DNA from: Candidatus Dadabacteria bacterium RIFCSPHIGHO2_12_FULL_53_21
GTDB lineage: Bacteria > Desulfobacterota_D > UBA1144 > Nemesobacterales > UBA2774
NCBI GenBank assembly: GCA_001775255.1
Contig: MFCJ01000071.1
Coordinates: 1-8,350, forward strand
Direction: 5' to 3'
Length of the DNA: 8,350 bases
Part shown: positions 1 through 6,589 of the stretch, piece by piece
How positions within the stretch are numbered: position 1 is the stretch's first letter
Layout: every line of letters begins with the position of its first letter
Position numbers and translations under genes: made by a program
Notes under the pieces: generated by a model
Seen by the model: the letters and a program-made list of their open reading frames with translations, nothing else
Databases searched by the model: none
Told to the model about the DNA's origin: nothing

Positions 1-1
1 G

Positions 2-1282
2 CTAATCAACCTCGAGCGCTTCATCTCGGGCATCGGCTGGAGGACGTCCATCTACGCCGTCCTTCTCGAGAACCCCGACATCATCGAGCTACTCTCGAAG
101 CTCTTTTCGACGAGCGGGTACTTGTCGAACTTCCTCATCAGGCATCCCGAGTACCTGGACGTCATCACGCTAAGGAGCGTGAGGACGGAGTTCGCGTCGA
201 AAGACGATATGATTATCGAGCTCGAATCGGCTCTCTCCGGTGAAAGCGACTACGGGGACAAGCTCGACGCTATAAGGAGGTTCAGGCACGTGGAGACGCT
301 CAAGATCTGCCTCCGGGACTTAAACGGCGAGGTCGACCCGTTCTACGTCGGCTGGTACCTCTCGCTCGTGGCGGAGGCGGTGCTCGAAGTCGGCCTCGGC
401 CTCGCGTGGGGTATAGTCGCGGGGCAGGACAAGGGGAAGGCAAGGAAAAAGGGCCCGCGTATGATTGTGCTCGGCATGGGGAAGCTCGGAGGGCGCGAGT
501 TAAGCTATAATTCCGACCTCGACTTGATCTTCATATACGACGGCAGGGCCGAGGAGCACGAGTTCTTCTCGAAGCTCGGGCAGAAGGTGATCTCGGTGAT
601 CTCGGTACCTACGGGCGAGGGTTTCGCGTACAAGATAGACATGGGACTCAGGCCCTCGGGGCGCTCGGGCGCGCTGGTGACGTCGTACGACGCGTTCAGG
701 AAATACCACGAGGAGAGCGCACAGGTGTGGGAGAGGCAGGCGCTCATCAGGGCGAAGCCTTCGGCGGGGGATTCAAAGCTCGGGAAGCGCGTTTCCGGAT
801 CGATCGAGGAATTCGTTTACGGCAAGCCCGTGCCGCCCGGTTTTCACAAGGAGATAAAACACCTCCGCGCGAGGATGGAGACAGAGCTCGCGAGGGAGAG
901 CAAGCAGAAGCTCAACATCAAGACGGGCAGGGGCGGTATAGTGGATATCGAGTTCCTCGTCCAGATGCTCCAGCTCAGGCACGGCGGTGAGCACAGGGGA
1001 GTGAGGGGGCAGAATACGCTCGACGCGCTTGGAGGGCTCCGGGACGCCGGGATAATAAAGGAGAAGGAATACGCGTCGCTTTCGGACGGGCTTCACTTCC
1101 TCAAAAAGATGGAGAACTTATTAAGGCTCCTCCACGACAGGTCTATAAACGAGCTTTACGAGAGCGATTTCGAGAAGCTCTCGGCCGAGCTCGGCATGGG
1201 GCCCGACGGTAAAGAGCTCAGGGAGAAATATATAGCCAGGACCAATACGATCAGGAAGATATACGACAGGTATTTCTCATGA
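2..1282 (+). CDS. glnE: Glutamine synthetase adenylyltransferase (GlnE), C-terminal part, cut by left window edge
   Basis: This enzyme adenylylates glutamine synthetase, and in full-length members also deadenylylates it, to match ammonia assimilation to nitrogen status; it acts in the cytoplasm. The frame is open from base 2, so the gene starts outside the window. 426 codons are visible, under half of the roughly 950 residues usual for the family. The first ~60 visible residues (GIGWRTSIYAVLLENP, then FLIRHPEYLD) match the linker before the C-terminal transferase domain. That domain follows: GMGKLGGREL at about residues 158-167, the metal-binding SDLDL at 171-175 (Asp172, Asp174), and DMGLRPSG with the third acidic residue at Asp213. 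A helical C-terminal region contains GRGGIVDIEF. Since the stop follows this copy of the nucleotidyltransferase fold, it is the adenylyl-transferring half rather than the N-terminal removing half. A phosphodiesterase-like gene follows 45 bp downstream. An internal TTG at 122 is not the real start, because conserved sequence precedes it. Confidence 0.95.
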   Translation, partial: LINLERFISGIGWRTSIYAVLLENPDIIELLSKLFSTSGYLSNFLIRHPEYLDVITLRSVRTEFASKDDMIIELESALSGESDYGDKLDAIRRFRHVETLKICLRDLNGEVDPFYVGWYLSLVAEAVLEVGLGLAWGIVAGQDKGKARKKGPRMIVLGMGKLGGRELSYNSDLDLIFIYDGRAEEHEFFSKLGQKVISVISVPTGEGFAYKIDMGLRPSGRSGALVTSYDAFRKYHEESAQVWERQALIRAKPSAGDSKLGKRVSGSIEEFVYGKPVPPGFHKEIKHLRARMETELARESKQKLNIKTGRGGIVDIEFLVQMLQLRHGGEHRGVRGQNTLDALGGLRDAGIIKEKEYASLSDGLHFLKKMENLLRLLHDRSINELYESDFEKLSAELGMGPDGKELREKYIARTNTIRKIYDRYFS

Positions 1283-1327
1283 CAGGCGCGCTTGAAATAA
1301 TCGCCTGCCTGAAGGACTAATATAAAG

Positions 1328-2743
1328 ATGAGCAGGTTCAAGAACTGTATATTCATCATGGCCGACGGCGCAAGGGCGGACGTTTTTTCAGAGCTTCTCG
1401 AGAAGGGAGATCTGCCGAATATTTCCAAATACGTCGTCGAGAAAGGCTCCTTCAGGATAGCGTCCTCCGTTTTCCCGTCGACTACAGGGCCCGCTTACAC
1501 GCCCTACATACTGGGGAAGTATCCGGGCAGGTGCAACTTCCCCGGGATAAGGTGGTTCGACAGGCACATCTACCCGGACAGGCGGAGGCTCTTTTCTTTC
1601 CGGCGCTTCAGGAGCTACATCGGGCTCGAGACCTATTTCATGAACAGCGACGTGTCGGCGGACAACAAGAGCCTCTTCGAGATATTCCCCCGGAGCGGGA
1701 ACATCCTGAACGAGCTCTCGCGCGGGGTGAGCATCAGGTACGACAAGACGCGTTTCTCGAAGCTCTACTACAAGGTGAAGGGGCATTTTACGGACAAGAG
1801 CGACGAGGTCGATATGGTGGCGCGGCGAATACTTCTGCGGGAGTTGGGCGAGATGCACGATTTCATATTCGTCGTGTTCCTGGGCATAGACACTTATTCG
1901 CACATAAACCACCCGTTCCATAGAAAGGTCCTCGATTCCTATACGAGGATCGACGAGACCGTGGGGCTTGCGGCGAAGAAGCTCGAATCGGAAGGGAGGA
2001 TCGACGAGACGCTCATAGTAATCGGGAGCGACCACGGGCTGACGCAGACGCATTCCCATTTCGATTCTTTGGAGTTCATGAACCACAGGGGATACAAGAC
2101 CTTCTATTACCCGAACGTCTTCAGGCATTTCACGGACGCGGACGCTGCGAGCCTGATATCGGGGAACGCCATGGCCAACATATACGTGAAGAGCCCGGAG
2201 GGCTGGGGGAGGAAATCGACTTTCGAAGAGCTTTACGGCCTCGCCGAGGGCTTCCTCGAAAGGCCGGAGGTCGATATAGTCGCGGGACTCGACGAGAGGG
2301 GCAGGGCGAGGATGAAGAGCGCGAGGGGAGAGGCGGCGGCGTGGCTCGATAGTGAAGGTTTAATAAACTATGAAAAGATTTCTGATGACCCGTTCGGTTA
2401 TAACGGGATGCCCGGCAGGATGAGCGCGGACGAGGCGCTTGACCTTAGCTTCGGTACCCGCTACCCGGACGCGCTCCTTCAGGTAATACAGCTCCTCGAG
2501 GCGCCGCGCGCGGGGGACCTCGTCCTGAGCGCGAACCCCGGTTACGACTTGAGGGCGAAGCACGAGAGCCCGGAGCACCGCTCCTCGCACGGGGCTCTTT
2601 TTAGCGAGCATATGCTCGTGCCCGTGGCGATGAGCGCCGGTATCAAAAAAGAGCACCTCCGGACGGTCGACCTCTATCCCACGATATTGAGCCTGATGGG
2701 GAAACCCGTACCTGACGGCGTAGACGGCGTGGACCTGAGCTGA
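1328..2743 (+). CDS. Alkaline-phosphatase-superfamily phosphodiesterase / nucleotide pyrophosphatase-like protein
   Basis: A 471-residue putative metal-dependent phosphoester hydrolase; the substrate is unknown. The two-metal site of the superfamily can be read in order: Asp13 in IMADGARAD; the probable nucleophile Thr53 in PSTTGPAY, aligning with the catalytic Thr of type I phosphodiesterase/nucleotide pyrophosphatases; Asp188 and His192 in GIDTYSH; Asp235-His236 in GSDHG; and His421 in SSHGAL. The C-terminal PTILSLMG and PDGVDGVDL are typical of phosphodiesterases and sulfatases. Residues ~80-180 and ~245-400 would form family-specific insertions that I do not recognise. The N terminus runs straight into the first core strand, with no signal peptide or membrane segment, so a cytoplasmic location is inferred. 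The ATG at 1328 is preceded by GAAGGA at 1311-1316, 11 nt away. The gene probably shares a transcript with glnE. Sulfatase or phosphopentomutase branches are less likely: the formylglycine motif (C/S-X-P-X-R) is absent at the nucleophile. Confidence 0.85.
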   Translation: MSRFKNCIFIMADGARADVFSELLEKGDLPNISKYVVEKGSFRIASSVFPSTTGPAYTPYILGKYPGRCNFPGIRWFDRHIYPDRRRLFSFRRFRSYIGLETYFMNSDVSADNKSLFEIFPRSGNILNELSRGVSIRYDKTRFSKLYYKVKGHFTDKSDEVDMVARRILLRELGEMHDFIFVVFLGIDTYSHINHPFHRKVLDSYTRIDETVGLAAKKLESEGRIDETLIVIGSDHGLTQTHSHFDSLEFMNHRGYKTFYYPNVFRHFTDADAASLISGNAMANIYVKSPEGWGRKSTFEELYGLAEGFLERPEVDIVAGLDERGRARMKSARGEAAAWLDSEGLINYEKISDDPFGYNGMPGRMSADEALDLSFGTRYPDALLQVIQLLEAPRAGDLVLSANPGYDLRAKHESPEHRSSHGALFSEHMLVPVAMSAGIKKEHLRTVDLYPTILSLMGKPVPDGVDGVDLS

Positions 2744-2771
2744 TGACGGAAACGCGCATATGCTCAACAGG

Positions 2772-4775
2772 TCAGGAGAAAACTGCTCTCGCGGCCGCTT
2801 CGGATATAAACAGCATCACCGCGCCCCAGAGGAAGTAGCGCCAAATATCCCTGTATACCTTTACGAGGCCCGGAGTAATTTCGGCGTCGGGCCCTTCGGG
2901 AGCGGTCTCTAACTTTTCGAGGTTCGATTCGCGCGGGTCGACGTTTACGGAGAATTTGTAGAAATCCTTTCCCGATTCCCTGACCGTGTATATGCCGGGC
3001 TCGTACGCCTTTTCAAAAAGCGCCGAGCCCGTATCGATGACGTACCTCTTCCCCGAAGGGCTTATCACTTCGACCCTGTCCGCGCCGGCCGAGGCGTCGA
3101 TCGCTATGGTGTCGCCGACAATAAAGTTCCTCCTGCCTTCGTTAGCGGAGCCGGGCATGTCGAGGAAACCTTTCACGACGGGAAGGAACACGGTGGTTAT
3201 CGAAAAATTATTCCAGCTCGTATCGGCCGTGGAGGTGATGAGGAAGACGCTCCCTTTCCCGAGGGATTTCTTTATCATAAACGGGTCGCCGCCTTCGAGA
3301 CCCAGCAGGACCTCCGCTCCCGGATACGGCACCGCCTTTATATGCTTCCTGACCCCGACCTGGCTCAGCCTTTCTCCGACCTCTTTCGGGAAAATCGGCT
3401 GAGGCAAGGGGACGATTTTCACCTCTCTCTCCTCCTCCGCTATCAGCTCGGCGGGGAGCAGGTCTTTGAGGAGGGCGTTGTATGAGGACGCCCTTATGCG
3501 CTCCCCGAGGAATATCACTGCCGTACCGCCCCGGTCGGCGAACTCCGCGAGCTCTTTCGCGCTCGCTTCCGTGACGTCCCCGACGTTCGCGAGGAATACG
3601 AGGTCGTAACCGGACAGCTTCTCGCCGAGGAAGCTGTCGTTGTCCTTGACGGTGATATGAGCGCCCGTAATCTCGGATATAGTCTCGGCCGCCCTCGCGA
3701 GGTAATAGGTCTCCGAGAGCCTCGCGTCCTCCCTCGGGTCCCCGTCCACGATGAGCACGTTGAAATCGTCCCTGTCCGAGAGCACGATGTATCTTGTGTC
3801 GTCTACGGCGAGCCTGTCGCGCGGTATCCCGGCGGAGCCTACTTTAAAGGTGTCCCGAGCATCGCCGGAGGACCTGTCCTGAGCTTTGTCGAAGGGTTTA
3901 TCCCCGGAAATATATTCCCCCGGTATGGTGAACTCGTTTAAGACCTTCCCTCCGGGCGGGATATCGAGATACGCGCTCAGCTCTTCCCCCCCGGCGCTCA
4001 TAGTTGCAAGGAGCTGCTCCTCGGGCTTATCCGAAAAGTTGGACACCGAAAGCCCGAGCGTTACGGCGTCCTTGCCGTAACTCGCGTCAATCCCGGTCAC
4101 GGCGTGGTTCGCCGGGGCGGCTTCTTTGGAGACGTCTATTATATCGAGCCAGTCCCTGTCGGCTTTTTCGTTCTGCCATCCGTTTTTCTGGAGGTCCGTT
4201 ATGAAGACTACTTTTTTCGTCTGTCCGGGCGCACCTTCTAACGCGGAGAAGGCCTCTTCGAGCCTCTTTTCGTTATCGGTGAACGTGCTTGAAATCTTTA
4301 TTCCGCTCAATCCGTCCCGGAGCGCTTCCTCGCCGCTCGAAGGCGAGAGCCTCCCTTCTTCGCCGGCGACAAGCGGAGCGACTATGCCGAAGCTCCCGTC
4401 GGGGAGCGTTTCTATTAATTCCGAGGCTTTCTCCCGCGCGCGCTCGAGGTTGTCCCCGTACCCCATGCTGAAAGAGTTGTCCACTATTATCGCGAGCGCC
4501 TTCGGGCCGCCGCTTCCGGCGGGGGCGAAAGAGAAGAGCGCGGGCTTGGCGAATACGAGGACGAGGAGGACTATGACGAGCGCCCTCAGGAGGAGGAGGA
4601 GGATGTCCTTCAGCCTCGACCTCGCCGACGCGTCCCCCCGGGATGCGATAAGGAACCTGACCGCGGGGAATTTTTTTACGACTCCGCTCTTCCTCGATAT
4701 GAGGTGCGCGATCACCGGCAGGGCGACTGCGGCGATTCCGATCAGGAACAGCGGGTTAAGGAAGGAAAAATTCAA
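2772..4775 (-). CDS. BatA-type membrane protein with VWA domain and C-terminal membrane anchor
   Basis: A 667-residue membrane-anchored protein of the BatA / aerotolerance N-terminal family. Residues 4-28 (LNPLFLIGIAAVALPVIAHL) and 57-83 form the characteristic N-terminal pair of transmembrane segments, with the conserved FPAVRFL between them. A von Willebrand A domain follows (~92-215) with the MIDAS motif DNSFS at Asp99-Ser103 and FITDL near 191-195. A beta-rich stretch (~225-330) leads to an alpha/beta domain starting FNVLIVDGDP (338-347) and continuing through DLVFLANVGD and GGTAVIFLG; this resembles the class-I glutamine-amidotransferase-like fold of larger family members, with no obvious catalytic Cys. 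A helix at ~645-662 probably anchors the C terminus. The predicted topology places the VWA domain outside the cytoplasmic membrane. The start is TTG at 4775: an in-frame stop lies two codons upstream, and AGAGATAGG precedes it. It lies 13 bp behind the DUF58 gene, so the two should be co-transcribed. Residues 294-301 (PFDKAQDR) come from an inserted repeat. The family's role in envelope integrity or stress is only loosely known. Confidence 0.87.
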   Translation of the reverse strand: MNFSFLNPLFLIGIAAVALPVIAHLISRKSGVVKKFPAVRFLIASRGDASARSRLKDILLLLLRALVIVLLVLVFAKPALFSFAPAGSGGPKALAIIVDNSFSMGYGDNLERAREKASELIETLPDGSFGIVAPLVAGEEGRLSPSSGEEALRDGLSGIKISSTFTDNEKRLEEAFSALEGAPGQTKKVVFITDLQKNGWQNEKADRDWLDIIDVSKEAAPANHAVTGIDASYGKDAVTLGLSVSNFSDKPEEQLLATMSAGGEELSAYLDIPPGGKVLNEFTIPGEYISGDKPFDKAQDRSSGDARDTFKVGSAGIPRDRLAVDDTRYIVLSDRDDFNVLIVDGDPREDARLSETYYLARAAETISEITGAHITVKDNDSFLGEKLSGYDLVFLANVGDVTEASAKELAEFADRGGTAVIFLGERIRASSYNALLKDLLPAELIAEEEREVKIVPLPQPIFPKEVGERLSQVGVRKHIKAVPYPGAEVLLGLEGGDPFMIKKSLGKGSVFLITSTADTSWNNFSITTVFLPVVKGFLDMPGSANEGRRNFIVGDTIAIDASAGADRVEVISPSGKRYVIDTGSALFEKAYEPGIYTVRESGKDFYKFSVNVDPRESNLEKLETAPEGPDAEITPGLVKVYRDIWRYFLWGAVMLFISEAAARAVFS
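3861..3908 (-). repeat. Short repeat-like insertion inside the BatA-type gene, with flanking direct repeat
   Basis: Bases 3873-3896 carry, on the gene strand, CCCTTCGACAAAGCTCAG followed by GACAGG. I recognise this from memory as a variant of a short repeat dispersed in many environmental bacterial genomes, read in proteins as PFDKAQDR or PFDKLRTG. It is flanked by TCCGGGGAT (3900-3908) and TCCGGCGAT (3861-3869), matching at 8 of 9 bases as a target-site duplication would. Insert plus one flank copy is 39 bp (13 codons), so the frame is kept; removing it gives the continuous peptide ISGDARD. It lies at residues 290-305 of the protein, between the beta-rich region and the alpha/beta domain, where a loop is likely. 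The flanking repeat is seen directly; the repeat-family identity needs a genome search. Confidence 0.65.
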
Positions 4776-4788
4776 TGCCTATCTCTCT

Positions 4789-5661
4789 CTATTTGTCGGC
4801 GATCTCGATAAGGGGTTCCTCGACGGGCCGCGACGTCGGCGAGAGCACGTACCTGGATTCGTATTCGTGACAGAGGAGCTTAAGCCTTTCGGTGAACTCC
4901 CTTATCCTTTTCCTGTACCCGTCCCTTACCGCGTCCGTATCCACTATGACCTTTTCTTCGGACTCCATATCGAGGAATTCGAGGGGGCCCCGGAACCCGA
5001 AATCGATCTCGTCCTCGTGGAGCACGTGGAATATCACGGCCTCTTTTTTTGCCGCTTTCAGAAGCTGGAGCGCTTTCTCTATCTCGCTCTCGTCGGTGAG
5101 GAGGTCGGATACGATTACGAAAGACGCGTCCTGCTTAAACACCTCGAGCGCCTTGAGCAGGGGCTCCGCGAGCGCTGTCCCGCCGGAGGGCGTCAGTGTT
5201 TCGAGCTTGTTCAGCAGGGGAGTTATATAAGAATTGCCCGCCCTGGGCGGTATAAGCGAGAGGTCCTTTCCGGAGAACGACCCCGCACCGACAGAGTCCC
5301 CTTGTCTCAGAAGCAGGTATGCGAGGGTTGCGGCCAGTCTCTCGGCGTAACGGAGCTTCTGAGAGCCGCCCTCCCCATAGCCCATAGAGGCCGAGCTGTC
5401 GACGAGGATGCACCAGGCGAGGTTGACCTCGTCCTCGAATTTCTTGACGTAGAGCCGGTCGTGGCGTCCGTAGAGCCGCCAGTCCACCTGCCTCAGCTCG
5501 TCCCCACGGTTGTATTCCTTGTATTCGAGGAAGTCGGGGCTGATGCCCTTGTACAGGCTCTTGTGTATGCCTGCCTTCCGGCCCCTGACGCGGGACTGGC
5601 TCCTGAAATAAAAACGTCTCAGACGCGAAGCCGTCTCTATGTCGAGTATGCCGTTTACCAT
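4789..5661 (-). CDS. DUF58 domain-containing protein (VWA-like)
   Basis: A 290-residue protein of the DUF58 family, usually a soluble partner encoded with MoxR AAA+ ATPases and BatA-type VWA proteins. The DUF58 signature is complete at residues 43-78: DFLEYKEYNRGDELRQVDW, then GRHDRLYVKKFEDE. The C-terminal half is a von Willebrand A fold with a full MIDAS: DSSAS at 88-92, Thr162 in SGGTAL, and Asp186 in IVSDLLTD. There is no signal peptide or membrane helix, so it should be cytoplasmic. The length is normal for the short form of the family. ATG at 5661 fits the usual N terminus (LDIETASRLRRF), but no Shine-Dalgarno is seen: the 40 bases upstream are AT-rich. The next gene starts 13 bp downstream, so the pair is expected to be one transcript and to act together. 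No MoxR gene is adjacent, which is unusual. Biochemical function is not established for the family. Confidence 0.93.
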   Translation of the reverse strand: MVNGILDIETASRLRRFYFRSQSRVRGRKAGIHKSLYKGISPDFLEYKEYNRGDELRQVDWRLYGRHDRLYVKKFEDEVNLAWCILVDSSASMGYGEGGSQKLRYAERLAATLAYLLLRQGDSVGAGSFSGKDLSLIPPRAGNSYITPLLNKLETLTPSGGTALAEPLLKALEVFKQDASFVIVSDLLTDESEIEKALQLLKAAKKEAVIFHVLHEDEIDFGFRGPLEFLDMESEEKVIVDTDAVRDGYRKRIREFTERLKLLCHEYESRYVLSPTSRPVEEPLIEIADK

Positions 5662-5690
5662 GATTCAAATTTTAAATGGATTAAATAAAA

Positions 5691-5719
5691 AGTATAACCG
5701 AGGGGGGGAGGAGATTCAC
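5691..5719 (-). promoter_or_regulatory. Possible promoter for the DUF58-BatA pair
   Basis: On the minus strand TATACT (5691-5696) is a good -10 hexamer. Seventeen bases upstream is GTGAAT (5714-5719), a poor -35 with three of six matches. Transcription would start near 5684, giving a leader of about 22 nt with no Shine-Dalgarno. The alternative is read-through from carD, whose stop lies 63 bp upstream of the DUF58 start. Confidence 0.35.
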
Positions 5720-5724
5720 TAATT

Positions 5725-6216
5725 TCAGAGAAGGAGTTTTTCTATTTCCTTCGTCACCGAGTCTTCCCCAAGGTTCTTCGCTATGGATATTTCTTTGACA
5801 AGGAGCGTGCGGGCAGAGTCCATGATCCGCTTTTCGCCGAACGAGAGGTCCTTATCCCGCTGGAGGTGGTTGATATCCCTGAGCACGGCCGCTACCTCGA
5901 ATATATCGCCGCTCTTGAGCTTGTCGGAGTATTCGCGGTACCGCTTGTTCCAGCTCTGGCCCCCGTTCTGGTGGTTCGAGTTTTTGATTTTTGTTTTTAG
6001 AATATCGTAAATCTTGGTTATCTGCCTCCTGGTGATCACGTTCCTGAGGCCCACGGTCTCGGCGTTATCGGTCGGGACCATCACGGTTACATCGCTGTCC
6101 ACGACCTGGAGGATGTAAAAATTCCTAATCGTCCCGCATATTTCCTTTGATTCTACCGACATGATTTGCACAACGCCGTGAGCCGGGTATACAGCCTTGT
6201 TCCCTACTTTAAACAT
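5725..6216 (-). CDS. CarD/CdnL-family transcription regulator
   Basis: A 163-residue RNA-polymerase-binding regulator. CarD/CdnL proteins bind the beta subunit and stabilise open complexes, commonly at rRNA and other housekeeping promoters. The N-terminal polymerase-interaction domain is clear: FKVGNKAVYPAHGVVQI (residues 2-18), then FYILQVV and VMVPTDNAETVGLR. The C-terminal helical DNA-binding domain contains the conserved Trp in SWNKRYREYSDKLKSGD, followed by VAAVLRDI and LSFGEKRIMDSARTLLVKEI. The length is that of a stand-alone CdnL type, without the HMGA-like tail of Myxococcus CarD. The ATG at 6216 gives the standard family N terminus. The nearest Shine-Dalgarno-like stretch, AGAGGGG (6231-6237), is 14 nt away, which is long. 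A strong promoter lies at 6265-6293. The gene is divergent from pckA and upstream of the DUF58-BatA pair. I leave the symbol empty because carD and cdnL are both used for this group. Confidence 0.95.
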   Translation of the reverse strand: MFKVGNKAVYPAHGVVQIMSVESKEICGTIRNFYILQVVDSDVTVMVPTDNAETVGLRNVITRRQITKIYDILKTKIKNSNHQNGGQSWNKRYREYSDKLKSGDIFEVAAVLRDINHLQRDKDLSFGEKRIMDSARTLLVKEISIAKNLGEDSVTKEIEKLLL

Positions 6217-6264
6217 TTCTATGTTAGTGACCCCTCTTGTGTGATTGGCAGTGCTGCTCCTTAC

Positions 6265-6293
6265 AATCTATCACAGTTCAGACCCCCGGTCAA
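6265..6293 (-). promoter_or_regulatory. Sigma70-type promoter for the CarD-family gene
   Basis: On the minus strand TTGACC (6288-6293) is followed by a 17-base spacer and TAGATT (6265-6270). The spacer ends in TGA, so an extended -10 (TGN) is also present. Transcription is predicted to start near 6258, giving a leader of about 40 nt. Confidence 0.65.
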
Positions 6294-6408
6294 CTGGGCT
6301 CCCGCCGGCTGGAGCGGGGTTCGGATACGGAAAAACTGGTAAAATTGATGCCGGGGCTGCCCGGAAGATGCCTTCTTTACTGTGTAATGTGTTAAATATC
6401 CGCCGGTA

Positions 6409-6440
6409 ATTCCCGCCGCACGGCGAGGATGCCGGGAATG
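6409..6440. repeat. ATTCCCG/CGGGAAT inverted repeat, possible REP-like remnant
   Basis: ATTCCCG (6409-6415) pairs with CGGGAAT (6433-6439) around a 17-base loop that holds its own small CGCC/GGCG hairpin. On the minus strand it reads CATTCCCG...CGGGAAT, the same arms as the inverted repeat at 8324-8345. That suggests the same dispersed family, though the loop sequences differ. Confidence 0.45.
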
Positions 6441-6517
6441 CCTGCGCATGCCGGGGGTCGGCTGTGCGAAATGATAGAAGTGTCCGTAACTCATTAGATT
6501 ATTTCTGTCCGGTGTTC

Positions 6518-6546
6518 TTGAAATCCATTACTGCATGATATACATT
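6518..6546 (+). promoter_or_regulatory. Sigma70-type promoter for pckA
   Basis: TTGAAA (6518-6523) and TACATT (6541-6546) are separated by exactly 17 bases. Transcription would start near 6553, leaving a leader of about 43 nt that ends in the strong Shine-Dalgarno of pckA. No operator for catabolite or redox control is recognisable. Confidence 0.6.
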
Positions 6547-6584
6547 CTTACTTTCCCGCCGCCCGTTTGCGTGTGGAAACCGAT

Positions 6585-6589
6585 GGAGG
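6585..6589 (+). promoter_or_regulatory. Shine-Dalgarno of pckA, supporting a non-ATG start
   Basis: GGAGG stands 6 bases before TTG (6596) and 9 bases before the next codon, GTG (6599). Both spacings are workable, and no ATG is nearby in frame, so translation starts at one of these two rare start codons. Confidence 0.75.

Noticed and set aside
588..605. Tandem copy of the 9-mer TGATCTCGG inside glnE, encoding VISVIS
   Set aside because: The protein aligns with the family without extra residues here, so this is a chance codon repeat, not an expansion.
1283..1307. Inverted repeat CAGGCG/CGCCTG (1283-1288 with 1302-1307) right after the glnE stop
   Set aside because: The stem is only 6 bp with a 13-base loop and no T-tract, so it is not a convincing terminator.
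1388..2128. A 246-codon minus-strand open frame across the phosphodiesterase gene
   Set aside because: It is a shadow of a plus-strand gene with complete active-site motifs, and its product shows no domain.
2744..2771. Convergent gap between the phosphodiesterase and BatA-type genes, checked for a bidirectional terminator
   Set aside because: Only a bulged GAGC/GCTC pairing and the palindrome GCATATGC are seen, with no T-tract on either strand.
4586..4604. GGA/GAG-type triplet run on the plus strand
   Set aside because: On the gene strand it encodes the leucine run of the second transmembrane segment of the BatA-type protein using the preferred CTC codon; it is not a functional microsatellite.
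4126..5688. A 520-codon open frame on the plus strand antisense to the BatA-type and DUF58 genes
   Set aside because: The minus-strand frames carry full conserved domains (VWA MIDAS, DUF58 signature). The antisense product is low-complexity, matches nothing recognisable, and is expected where stop codons are rare in GC-rich DNA.
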